Shown here: piece by piece, positions 1 to 7,032 of the stretch
Numbering within the stretch: the stretch's first letter is position 1
Layout of the letters: each line of letters begins with the position of its first letter
Virus record (IMG/VR): IMGVR_UViG_3300046616_000603
Location: 1-64,000 of that record
DNA length: 64,000 nt
Origin: a virus
Strand: one strand, 5' to 3'
The notes under the pieces: generated by a model
Database searches by the model: none
Seen by the model: only the letters and a program-made list of their open reading frames with translations
Told to the model about the DNA's origin: nothing
Program-made: the position numbers and the translations under genes

Positions 1-978
1 ATGGCAGGTCCCGTAAAGGTAGATGGAAAGTGGCGCCACCGCGTCATGGTCAAGGGGAAACGCACTTCCGGAACGTTTGATACCAAGGCGGCGGCCCTAG
101 CTTGGGAGGCGGAGCAGCGGACCGCGCCGAGCAGCAAGCTAATTGCCACGACCCAAACCTGCCAGGATGCATTCGATCGCTACGAGCGTGAGGTCTCGAA
201 GTTAAAGAAGGGCTACCGCTGGGAAAGTCTTCGACTGGCGGCAACTGGCCGCACCGTGCTTCCTGCGTTTAACGACGTCACCCTGGGCTCGATTCGTGTT
301 GCGGATATCGATGCTACGCACATCGCCGCCTACCGCGATGTGCGCCTACAGACAGTAACCGGTGCCACTGTGGATCGCGAAATGACGCTGCTGTCGCATG
401 TCTTCACCATCGCGCGCAAAGAATGGAAATGGATCAGCACCAGTCCCACCGCTGACGTCAGCCGTCCCAAGGCCGCCCCGCCGAGGTTCCGCAGGATTAA
501 TCAAGAAGAGATCGACCAGATTTGCGTGGCGCTGGGGTGGCAGAACAAGGCACCGGTGACCGCGCAGCAGCGGGTGGCGGCGGCCTTCTTGTTTGCGATC
601 GAGACCGGCATGCGTGCAGGTGAGATTTGCAAGTTGACGAAAAACGACGTGACAGCGCCGGTGGCCAGGGTGCTGGACCCCAAGAACGGCGAGGACCGAG
701 ATGTCGCTATGTCGTCCCGTGCGGTAGAACTCTGGAAGATGGTGCCGGAGGGGTTCGGCATCACACCAGCGTCACTCGATGCGCTTTTCCGCAAGGCGCG
801 GGATGAGCGCACCACGATTAAAGATTTGCACTTCCACGACACCCGCCACGAGGCTATCACGCGACTGTCGAAGAAGTTGCACGTGCTGGCCTTGGCCCGA
901 ATGGTCGGGCACAAGGATATCAAAAAGTTGATGATTTATTACAACGAATCTGCGGAAGACATTGCATCACTTCTTTGA
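1..978 (+). CDS. int: Tyrosine-recombinase phage integrase
   Basis: Site-specific integrase that would join and excise the phage genome at att sites. The 325-aa protein has an N-terminal arm-binding/SAM-like region (about 1-150) and a catalytic domain. Visible catalytic residues are Arg205 (ETGMRAGE), a candidate Lys228, His279 and Arg282 (HDTRH), His304 (GHKD) and the Tyr at 313/314 (MIYYNES), so the active site is complete. The first base of the window is the A of the ATG, so its promoter and any upstream attachment site are outside view. Its 3' end overlaps the oppositely oriented excisionase-like gene by 12 bp, giving a convergent int/xis pair. Confidence 0.95.
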   Translation: MAGPVKVDGKWRHRVMVKGKRTSGTFDTKAAALAWEAEQRTAPSSKLIATTQTCQDAFDRYEREVSKLKKGYRWESLRLAATGRTVLPAFNDVTLGSIRVADIDATHIAAYRDVRLQTVTGATVDREMTLLSHVFTIARKEWKWISTSPTADVSRPKAAPPRFRRINQEEIDQICVALGWQNKAPVTAQQRVAAAFLFAIETGMRAGEICKLTKNDVTAPVARVLDPKNGEDRDVAMSSRAVELWKMVPEGFGITPASLDALFRKARDERTTIKDLHFHDTRHEAITRLSKKLHVLALARMVGHKDIKKLMIYYNESAEDIASLL

Positions 979-1236
979 CTGATGGCTTTCGGCCCAGGCG
1001 ATGACGTCGCGTGCGCGATATAGCGCTTGGGCCCGGCCAGCTACGGGCAGTCTGATCGGTTTCGGGAACGATGGCAGAGGGATGATCTCCTTTCGCACGT
1101 TATCGACCGAGCGCTTCAGATAGGCTGCAACTAGGCTGGTATCCCACAGGTCGACGGCGACCGGTAGGGCGGGTCGCTGCAGCTTTTCGATAGCGGCTAC
1201 CAGTTGCCTTACGATTTCGCTTTCGCTCATATCCAT
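967..1236 (-). CDS. AlpA/excisionase-like DNA-binding protein
   Basis: Small (89 aa) probable winged-helix/MerR-like excisionase. The central part reads like an AlpA/Xis helix-turn-helix (VAAYLKRSVDNVRKEI) followed by a basic wing and 'YRARDVIAWAES', the usual end of AlpA-like proteins. The ATG at 1236 was chosen because GAGAG lies just upstream; a TTG at 1251 is possible. It is the last gene of the leftward early operon and overlaps the integrase gene tail to tail, which fits a role in directing excision. The family call rests on motif resemblance only. Confidence 0.7.
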   Translation of the reverse strand: MDMSESEIVRQLVAAIEKLQRPALPVAVDLWDTSLVAAYLKRSVDNVRKEIIPLPSFPKPIRLPVAGRAQALYRARDVIAWAESHQSKK

Positions 1237-1257
1237 AGTATTTTCTCTCAATGGTTG

Positions 1258-1506
1258 CTACTGCATGCGTTTTACTGCCCGCGCGATTCGCAGCTGGGCC
1301 ATTGTTTTGGCGATCTCCGCTGGGTCCAGGACCAGCGATGACGACCTGGCGGCCGCAACCGCTTCTAGCCGGTCGATCTTCTAGGTTAGCGTGTGCACGG
1401 CGTGCAGCACGTCGCCCAGTGTAACCTCGAGGCGTAGCAGGCTGGCCAGCATGGCGCGCTGCTCGGCCGCGTGCGCCGGTGGATACTTCTGATCTTCGCG
1501 TGGCAT
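1258..1506 (-). pseudogene. Small early gene interrupted by an in-frame TAG
   Basis: An open frame starts with an ATG that overlaps the endonuclease VII-like stop codon (TAATG at 1508-1504), the coupling typical of this operon. It encodes MPREDQKYPPAHAAEQRAML and continues to codon 41. A TAG follows at 1383-1381, and then the same frame stays open for 40 more coding-like codons to a final TAG at 1258-1260. The product would be an 82-codon mostly helical protein of unknown function. Either it is a recent nonsense mutant or the amber codon is read through; several other genes here use TAG as a normal stop, so codon reassignment is unlikely. Confidence 0.6.
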
Positions 1507-2186
1507 TACGCGCCTCCTTTTGCGGTTGGCCAGCGCTGATACGCTGAACCAGGTTGGCCGGGCTCGTTACTGCCCAGGTACTTAATTGCGCGCCGCAGTG
1601 TCGGTACTGAGTCGCGGAACAGCCCTAGAGCCTGATTGCACGAGACGCACAGGATTCCGCGAATGCACCTGCCGCATGTCTCCGAACCTGGGCAGCAGGT
1701 GTGATCGTGATCAATGGCCCAGTGACCAGACGTCACCTCATCGCAGATCGCGCATTTTCCATTCTGCCTCGCGAGCCTTTCGTTGAAGTCATGCGGGGTG
1801 AGTGCGTATCTGCGGGCTAGCCACAAGCGACGTCGATTTTTCGCAGCGCATTTCGGGGAGCAAATCCGGTGCATTGATGAATTCGGAGTGAACATTGCAT
1901 CACATACCGCGCAGGGCACATCCTTCCAACCTGCATGCCGTTCCTTGTATGCAATCCGAGCACATGCTTTGGTGCAATAGATGTGTTTATCAACCAGCGC
2001 AGTGAATGGCGATGCACATGTGGCGCAGTTCCGCGCCGAGCCTCCAAGGAAGACGCCGGCCGCTGCCTTGGCGCGCCGCTTTGTTGCGGAACTGCGGCAA
2101 CTAACGCTGCAGTATCGCGCGCCAGCGCGCTTCGCTGATAGGCTGCCCTTGCAGTGCTCACACTTGCCTGGATTATGAGTCTTCAT
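1506..2186 (-). CDS. Endonuclease VII-like HNH nuclease with zinc ribbons
   Basis: 226-aa protein combining several CxxC zinc ribbons (CEHC...CSVSC, CATC...CTKAC, CAVC...CSPKC) with a C-terminal recombination endonuclease VII domain. The nuclease core is seen in 'NGKCAICDE', 'WAIDHDHTCC' and 'RGILCVSCNQALGLFRD', the His-Me finger/zinc layout of T4 gp49-like resolvases. Such enzymes cut branched DNA, which fits a recombination operon. The start at 2186 forms an ATGA overlap with the gene upstream; a longer start at 2231 would overlap it unnecessarily. The tail carries an SNEPGQPGSAY motif also found in the neighbouring 197-aa protein. Confidence 0.85.
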   Translation of the reverse strand: MKTHNPGKCEHCKGSLSAKRAGARYCSVSCRSSATKRRAKAAAGVFLGGSARNCATCASPFTALVDKHIYCTKACARIAYKERHAGWKDVPCAVCDAMFTPNSSMHRICSPKCAAKNRRRLWLARRYALTPHDFNERLARQNGKCAICDEVTSGHWAIDHDHTCCPGSETCGRCIRGILCVSCNQALGLFRDSVPTLRRAIKYLGSNEPGQPGSAYQRWPTAKGGA

Positions 2187-2776
2187 TCGTAGTTCGATCC
2201 ACGTTGGCCCGGTAAATTTGAGTTTGTGCAATCATTGCGGTGGTCGTTGGCATGCGGACAGCGCTTATTCCCGCAGGTAGGGCACAGCACCATGCGGCAG
2301 TCGTCGAGCGTCACAGGTCGGCAGGTCGAGCACCAGCATGCAGCCTCCGCCGGCGTGCGCGGGCGCTTGGTCAGTACGCCGAAGCCGCCCGGCGCCGGGG
2401 CGACGGCTGTCGAACCGATGTTCTCGATACGAGCGACCAGCTTGCCGCCTTCGCCACGGATTTCGGCGACGTCCGACGGCAGGTTCGGATCGACGATCAG
2501 CCGCAGCCCCAGCGCGGCGCCTTCGGCGGCAACGGCCGCCTTTGCCCGCAAGGCAAGGCGGTTGCCGTTCACCATGCCGCCGGCGCACTCGGCGAGCTGC
2601 TCGAGCAGCTCCGCAGTGCTGGCGAGCGGAGCCGGCGGGGCGGCCTTCATCCAGAATATCTCGCACTCCAGCTCCAGCACGCGGCGCTTGAGCTCGGCGT
2701 TCTCGCGGGCTTGGGCCTGCAGTTCCTTCGCAAGTCGTTCCTGTGGCCAGGTCATCAGGGTTTCGTAGAGGCTCAC
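2183..2776 (-). CDS. Coiled-coil protein with C-terminal zinc-finger tail
   Basis: Hypothetical 197-aa phage protein. Residues about 10-45 form a likely coiled coil (QERLAKELQAQARENAELKR). The C-terminus has paired Cys/His motifs (CWCSTC, CPTCGNKRCPHANDH) that could bind zinc, then an SNLPGQRGSNY tail. I recall similar Cys/His plus SNxPGQxGS tails in other betaproteobacterial phage proteins, but no function is known to me. It is coupled by ATGA to the genes on both sides. Confidence 0.75.
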   Translation of the reverse strand: MSLYETLMTWPQERLAKELQAQARENAELKRRVLELECEIFWMKAAPPAPLASTAELLEQLAECAGGMVNGNRLALRAKAAVAAEGAALGLRLIVDPNLPSDVAEIRGEGGKLVARIENIGSTAVAPAPGGFGVLTKRPRTPAEAACWCSTCRPVTLDDCRMVLCPTCGNKRCPHANDHRNDCTNSNLPGQRGSNYE

Positions 2777-4035
2777 TGCGCACCACCTTTTCCGGCGCGC
2801 CGCGCACGCTCAGCCCATGCCCGGCGGCCGAACTCGACCTGGTCGACCGTGATTTGATCCGTCAGGCCAGCTAGCCATTCCTTGTACCAGGCGCGCTCAG
2901 TGTTCGCTGTCGGCGGCACGCTTTCCTGCTGGTGCCGAGCGGCGAGAGCGCTCAGCAGCGCGTCTGCCTGCTCGGCGGTCGCGTCGACCTGCAGCCGGAA
3001 TCCTTCAGGGTTGCAATTCGTGTTGAAGTACAGCGCTCGCAAGTTCTTGCACGCTTGCGCCAACGAAGTAGCCTTCTCGCTCAGCGCGCCACTCTGCGCT
3101 GGTGCTGGCAGGGTCACGAAAAGCGACTCCACATCCGAAAATTCAACATACGGACCACGCTTAGCAAACACCTTTTCAGTGCAGCGGCGTGGCCAGTCGA
3201 ATTGGACGGCGAAGCGCGTCAGGCTGGACAGGTCGACCGGCTTCTCATCCACTGGCGCGGCATCATCTAAGAACAAATCCAATACGCTCGTAGCGTTCGG
3301 ATTGATGGAACCTCCGCCGAGACCGGCTTCACGAGTGATACGCTCTGCCTCTCGGTCAAACGCTTGATCATCGACTGGGGCGGCATCTGCTGGTGGCTGG
3401 CTGGCGCGACGGTTCCACACTGCAATGACTTCTTCCTTGGTACTGGCGATCATGCCGCAGCAGCCTTCGGTCGGGCACTCGACCGTGAAGCTACCGGGGT
3501 GATCAGGCAAGCCGAGTACGCCGCTGTGTGTGTGCGGCTCATGTTCTTGGATCAGTGGCGCAGCCGAACAGAACGGGCAGGGCAGAAGGCCGTCGGCGCC
3601 GGCGCTGCCGAGGCTGGCGGGCGACCGCGCGGCCAGCGCGGCGCGAAGCTCGGCGATCGTTTTTTTGTAGTGCGGTGCGCAGCTGTGCGAACCGTCTTGT
3701 CCGTGCCGCCATGTGTAGCCGCATTCGCAGGTGTGCGTTTCAGGATTGGTCATATCATGCTCATGTTTGTTGATGGCGACCAGCTCTGGCTGATCGCTGA
3801 TTGATCCGCGCGCGAAATCGCCGGGGCACCAGCCGTCGCCAAGCTCGCCTTGGTCCGGGTAGCGCGCCATTGCATCAGCGCATTCAGGGTGCATCCAGTC
3901 CGAGCCAAGATCGCCGTCGAACTTGTAGGCGCGGTACTGTGCGCGCTCGCCGGGGTTGATGCGTTCGGCGCACCACGCGCAACGATGACGCTTGCGGACC
4001 GTCACTACTTTGTTCTGGATTTCGCTGTAGCTCAT
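2773..4035 (-). CDS. Lar-like restriction-alleviation domain protein
   Basis: 420-aa multidomain protein. The N-terminus has a CAWC...C zinc site (residues about 18-53). A Lar-type domain follows: 'LLPCPFCSAAP', then 'VECPTEGCCG' and 'AVWNRRA', the signature of Lar family proteins, which modulate host type I restriction. The C-terminal 170 residues are not recognised. A second CxC...C pair (HTCECGYTWRH) sits between the first two. SD GGGAAGC precedes the ATG. Anti-restriction function is inferred from the family; the extra zinc sites make it larger than a typical Lar protein. Confidence 0.75.
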   Translation of the reverse strand: MSYSEIQNKVVTVRKRHRCAWCAERINPGERAQYRAYKFDGDLGSDWMHPECADAMARYPDQGELGDGWCPGDFARGSISDQPELVAINKHEHDMTNPETHTCECGYTWRHGQDGSHSCAPHYKKTIAELRAALAARSPASLGSAGADGLLPCPFCSAAPLIQEHEPHTHSGVLGLPDHPGSFTVECPTEGCCGMIASTKEEVIAVWNRRASQPPADAAPVDDQAFDREAERITREAGLGGGSINPNATSVLDLFLDDAAPVDEKPVDLSSLTRFAVQFDWPRRCTEKVFAKRGPYVEFSDVESLFVTLPAPAQSGALSEKATSLAQACKNLRALYFNTNCNPEGFRLQVDATAEQADALLSALAARHQQESVPPTANTERAWYKEWLAGLTDQITVDQVEFGRRAWAERARRAGKGGAQ

Positions 4036-4274
4036 TCTGCTTCCCTGATAAATGAAATCTCACATGGCCGCACCGGCTCGGCGCTGCTTTCCAGGTAGAC
4101 CACGGCCTCCGTCTCGCCCTTGTACAGGTGCACCTCTGCGATGAACTGCTTCAGACCTTGATGCAGCATCGGGCGGCACTCCTGCCGGCAGCGCATCAGC
4201 CGGCGCTCGTGCTGTTCGGCGAGGTCGCGCCCGGTGGGTTGCGGTTCCGCCGGCTTCTTGTCCCGCGCGCTCAT
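4032..4274 (-). CDS. Hypothetical 80-aa protein
   Basis: Starts MSARDKKPAEPQPTGRDLAE and continues as a charged helical stretch ending in an acidic segment. Not recognised. The start at 4274 is chosen because it forms ATGA with the stop of the 40-aa membrane gene upstream, and the stop at 4032 forms ATGA with the Lar-like gene. A longer frame to 4337 exists but would overlap the small gene. It is transcribed within the leftward early operon. Confidence 0.65.
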   Translation of the reverse strand: MSARDKKPAEPQPTGRDLAEQHERRLMRCRQECRPMLHQGLKQFIAEVHLYKGETEAVVYLESSAEPVRPCEISFIREAE

Positions 4275-4393
4275 GCCAACCAGTTCCAGAGTAGGGCGGC
4301 GACCAGCAGTCCGTAGATGGCGAGGATGCCGCGCCACGTGTCTGCGCGTACAGCGCGGTCCTTGTCGGTGTTCGGTTCGTCGTTATGGTTCAT
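4271..4393 (-). CDS. Small single-pass membrane protein (40 aa)
   Basis: A charged N-terminus (MNHNDEPNTDKDRAVRADTW) is followed by one hydrophobic segment (GILAIYGLLVAALLWNW), so a single-span inner-membrane microprotein is likely. SD GAAAGGA lies 4 nt before the ATG, the start is 2 nt past the previous stop, and the TGA overlaps the next ATG. Coupling on both sides argues that it is real although it is short. Function unknown. Confidence 0.7.
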   Translation of the reverse strand: MNHNDEPNTDKDRAVRADTWRGILAIYGLLVAALLWNWLA

Positions 4394-4395
4394 GA

Positions 4396-4815
4396 TTATC
4401 CTTTCGTGATTTTCACTGCGCGGCCACCGCGCCACCGCCAGCCCGCTGCGATGACCTTGGTGCTGATCCAGTCACTCCGGCGCTTGTGATTCACGCGCGG
4501 CGGCGGCAGGAGATTTCCTTCCTCGTCCCACTGCATGTTCTCCACTTCAAAGAACTGCATCCAGTCATTGCGGGCGTCGCTCGCGTCCCACTCAGGCTCC
4601 CAGCCGCCGCAGTTGTAGATGCGGATTGGTACGCCGGCGATACGCTCCCAAGCGCGTTGAACATGCTTCGGCTGGCGCTGCATTCGGCGCCAGCCGCCCG
4701 GCGGGTCCATGACGCCCATGTCGGGGTCCGGCTCGTATTCACCCTCGTGGTGGCAATGACTGCGCAAAAGCTCCACCGCGCGCTTCGCCTGCTTCTTGTA
4801 GATGCGCGGGTTCAT
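4396..4815 (-). CDS. Hypothetical phage protein (139 aa)
   Basis: Trp- and Arg-rich soluble protein with motifs PPGGWRRMQRQPKHVQRAW and IRIYNCGGWEPEWDASDARN. No family is recognised. It begins at an ATGA overlap with the ASCH gene and is the second gene after the reversed membrane gene at 5216. It is an early leftward gene; no membrane segment or signal peptide is present. Confidence 0.7.
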   Translation of the reverse strand: MNPRIYKKQAKRAVELLRSHCHHEGEYEPDPDMGVMDPPGGWRRMQRQPKHVQRAWERIAGVPIRIYNCGGWEPEWDASDARNDWMQFFEVENMQWDEEGNLLPPPRVNHKRRSDWISTKVIAAGWRWRGGRAVKITKG

Positions 4816-5201
4816 GGCGCCGCAAGGCGATTAGGCACTTCGAAGAAGCCCAGCGCACCCTTCAGTGGCTGGAACGGCAGCGGCTTGGCGTCCCGCAGCT
4901 CGAAACCATACTTCCCGAAGAACCACGGTGACCGCGATGCGGTGATGCAACCGGTGATCGTGACCTTGCCGACGATCCCGCCGCGCTCCAGCTGCTCGAA
5001 TGTCGGCAGCCGGAGGTACTGCAGACGCTCGTCCAGCGCAAGCATCAGGTCGACGTCGTCGTATTCCTCGCGCGTCATGCCTTTGCTGGCGTGCACCAGC
5101 ACCTCGCCGCGCAGACGCGTCGGCCAGCTGCGGTTCTCGATATCTTTGTAGCCATTCACAATCAGCCACGCCCAAGGTTGGCGAATAGACAGTGCTTTCA
5201 T
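4812..5201 (-). CDS. ASCH-domain protein
   Basis: 129-aa ASCH (PUA-like) domain. The signature is clear: MKALSIRQPWAWLIVNGYKD, IENRSW, 'GEVLVHASKG' and 'GIVGKVTITGCI'. ASCH proteins bind or act on RNA or modified nucleosides, and some are ribonucleases or amidohydrolases. It starts 14 bp from a divergent gene at 5216, and its ATG complement supplies the TG of that gene's extended -10. The leftward promoter upstream must be read through the reversed gene to reach it. The exact activity cannot be inferred. Confidence 0.85.
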   Translation of the reverse strand: MKALSIRQPWAWLIVNGYKDIENRSWPTRLRGEVLVHASKGMTREEYDDVDLMLALDERLQYLRLPTFEQLERGGIVGKVTITGCITASRSPWFFGKYGFELRDAKPLPFQPLKGALGFFEVPNRLAAP

Positions 5202-5209
5202 GATAGTAT
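5201..5209 (+). promoter_or_regulatory. Extended -10 promoter of reversed membrane gene
   Basis: TGA-TAGTAT: the TG starts at the base opposite the A of the ASCH start codon. The -10 hexamer 5204-5209 ends 6 nt before the ATG at 5216, so transcription should start at or near the A of the ATG and give a leaderless mRNA. No good -35 is seen, as expected for an extended -10. Confidence 0.6.
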
Positions 5210-5215
5210 TTCCAT

Positions 5216-5899
5216 ATGAAAATTAATTGGACTAACGTTCTTCTGTTCGCCAGTTGTCTTGTGGTGGGCACTTTGCTCTTTGCTGGCCTTCAAATCGCCG
5301 TAACCTCGAGCACTCCCGCGACAACATATGGAAAAGCGGAGGTTGCATATTGGGTGCAGGCAATCCTGGCGTTCGCCACGATCTTCGTAGCGATTTATGT
5401 GCTCCGCGCGCAGGGCGACCACGCTGCAAATTTGATGATCCGCGCGGATGAGCGCACGCTTCGTCGCCGCGTCGACAGCATAGGCGCCATTCTTGACGAG
5501 GCTTGCTATCAAATTGAGCAGGTTGCCGAGGCGATTCATGGCACTGCCGTGAGAGAAGCAAAGGCACAAAGTGGAGTACTTGAGCAGCGTCAAGATGCGG
5601 ACGCTTATGTTCTTGCTGCGGTGAGTAGATTTAAAGGGAAACCACAGTTCGACAACATTATTCGGGCAATCGACACGATCCCCCTTTACGAAGTCGGTGG
5701 TCAGCAAATGGTGCGCGCGATATTCGATATTCGACGCGCATTGTTTAATTTCGATGCTCATATAGTGTCCGCTTGGAAGCAAAGTGAGGGGAAGATCCTC
5801 GATGGAGCCTTGTGGAATGCTGCATCGTGGTGGCCCGAAGTTGTTCGCGCGTCTAAGAGAGAGTTTGAACGAGCTGCGACGACGCTTTTTTCCGCCTAA
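5216..5899 (+). CDS. Reversed two-TM membrane protein (moron-like)
   Basis: 227-aa protein with two N-terminal membrane spans (about 7-29, LLFASCLVVGTLLFAGLQIA; about 45-63, YWVQAILAFATIFVAIYVL) and a long cytosolic helical domain. It reads against the leftward operon, begins 14 bp from the ASCH start and stops 11 bp before the next convergent gene. The topology and the W(V/I)QA motif at the second span match the gene at 6375, so they may be distant relatives. Its own promoter suggests expression in the lysogen, for example for exclusion of other phages; that role is inference. Confidence 0.8.
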   Translation: MKINWTNVLLFASCLVVGTLLFAGLQIAVTSSTPATTYGKAEVAYWVQAILAFATIFVAIYVLRAQGDHAANLMIRADERTLRRRVDSIGAILDEACYQIEQVAEAIHGTAVREAKAQSGVLEQRQDADAYVLAAVSRFKGKPQFDNIIRAIDTIPLYEVGGQQMVRAIFDIRRALFNFDAHIVSAWKQSEGKILDGALWNAASWWPEVVRASKREFERAATTLFSA

Positions 5900-5910
5900 G
5901 TTTGCGAGTC

Positions 5911-6360
5911 TCATGGTGAGGTGGTTTCTATTTGTAGCAGGCCGGCAGCCTCGGCATGCTCGAGCACTGACTTCCCGTTCGGAAGCATGATCTGGCCGAG
6001 GAACGCGCCTTCGAAGCTCAGCACGCCGATTTCGATCATCGTTATCTGCGACTTCACCCAGTCGCGCAGGATCGAGCAGACGCTGACCTTGGCCTGCTCG
6101 AGTGCCTTCTGCTCATGCTGAGGCCGGGTGGCCTTAAGGCGGCTCGAATATGGGTGCTCCTTCAGCCAGGCCGCCGCGTATCCGCGAAAGCTGGCGCGCA
6201 CCGACACGTCCGTGCCGCGATGCGTGAACTGAACCAGCAGGTGGCCGGCTTCGTTGTCGGTCATGTGGCCGTACCGGGCGCAGCCGAAGCGCGTCAGGAT
6301 CTTGCCGATTTCCTCCAGCGCGTTGGCGCCGCTGGTGGAGTTTTCGTATGGGAGGGACAT
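5911..6360 (-). CDS. Hypothetical phage protein (149 aa)
   Basis: Soluble early protein not assigned to a family. The N-terminal region ('EEIGKILTRFGCARYGHMTD' and 'VSVRASFRGYAAAWLKE') resembles a conserved hypothetical I recall near recombination genes in Burkholderia phages. It sits between two reversed membrane genes, each separated by a very small gap, so it is flanked by insertions on both sides. It depends on the leftward operon promoter. Confidence 0.7.
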   Translation of the reverse strand: MSLPYENSTSGANALEEIGKILTRFGCARYGHMTDNEAGHLLVQFTHRGTDVSVRASFRGYAAAWLKEHPYSSRLKATRPQHEQKALEQAKVSVCSILRDWVKSQITMIEIGVLSFEGAFLGQIMLPNGKSVLEHAEAAGLLQIETTSP

Positions 6361-6368
6361 GCTACAAT
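6360..6368 (+). promoter_or_regulatory. Extended -10 promoter of second reversed membrane gene
   Basis: TGC-TACAAT, with -10 at 6363-6368 and again exactly 6 nt to the ATG at 6375. The 24-nt block from the neighbouring CAT to the ATGAAAA start is nearly the same as at 5199 (CATGnTAnnATTTCCnT ATG). Leaderless transcription is expected. Confidence 0.65.
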
Positions 6369-6374
6369 TTCCTT

Positions 6375-7001
6375 ATGAAAACATTAATTGAGTTTTTTGG
6401 ACCCTGGTACATTCGCCTTTGTGGCTGTATTGCTGCCGGCATACTCTGGGTTGCCGGCTACAACTTAATTTCATGGGGCGCCGTGGAGGGCACCACTTGG
6501 GCCGCTTGGATACAAGCAGTTGGCTCGATTGCAGCAATAATCGTGGCCGTTGTCGTCATGAACACTCAACATTCGAGGGATCGACGCCAAGAGCAACTGC
6601 GAGCGCTTGAGCGCGAGATAAATTTCGCGCTCTCAGTCGAAAGCTTTGCCGGCCGTCTTGCTTCAGCTCAGCGCAACCTCGCGGCTGCGGCCAAGTCCAA
6701 TCAAATGAACAAAACGGCGATGACCTACCAGATCTCTGCTTTTGCAGCGCTTTCGCGCATAGGCGACGCGATTCCAAGTTGGGAAGCAGGCGAGGTAGTC
6801 GCAACATATCTCTTATCCCTACAGCAGAATTGCCATACCACTGCCGCCATTGTTGACACCGCTGCTATAGACCCACCAGACGACCTAGCCTTCTTCGCTG
6901 AGTCGCTAGACGCTTGGGCGAAAAAATCCGAGGACATCGCCCTGCAAGTTAATCGCCATCGGGTAATTAAGTTCGTGGAGAGGTCACGCCAACTGCGCTG
7001 A
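6375..7001 (+). CDS. Reversed two-TM membrane protein (moron-like), second copy type
   Basis: 208-aa protein starting MKTLIEFFGPWYIRL. It has two spans (about 14-33 and 43-61, AWIQAVGSIAAIIVAVVVM), then a helical cytosolic domain of about 145 residues. The start at 6375 was chosen over an upstream GTG/ATG because the -10 box is 6 nt away and the opening MK matches the gene at 5216. It lies against the operon between the 149-aa gene and rdgC. Sequence similarity to the 5216 protein is limited to topology and the second span. Confidence 0.8.
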   Translation: MKTLIEFFGPWYIRLCGCIAAGILWVAGYNLISWGAVEGTTWAAWIQAVGSIAAIIVAVVVMNTQHSRDRRQEQLRALEREINFALSVESFAGRLASAQRNLAAAAKSNQMNKTAMTYQISAFAALSRIGDAIPSWEAGEVVATYLLSLQQNCHTTAAIVDTAAIDPPDDLAFFAESLDAWAKKSEDIALQVNRHRVIKFVERSRQLR

Positions 7002-7032
7002 CACGATCTGACGCTGCGCGAGCAGAACATAT

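Noticed and set aside
1-1. attL/attP next to the integrase
   Set aside because: The window starts at the integrase ATG and no repeat of nearby sequence was found elsewhere in the window, so no att site can be placed.
1381-1383. TAG as a reassigned sense codon
   Set aside because: Several intact genes (17312, 23446, 29666, 38584, 39972) end naturally at TAG, so reassignment is unlikely.
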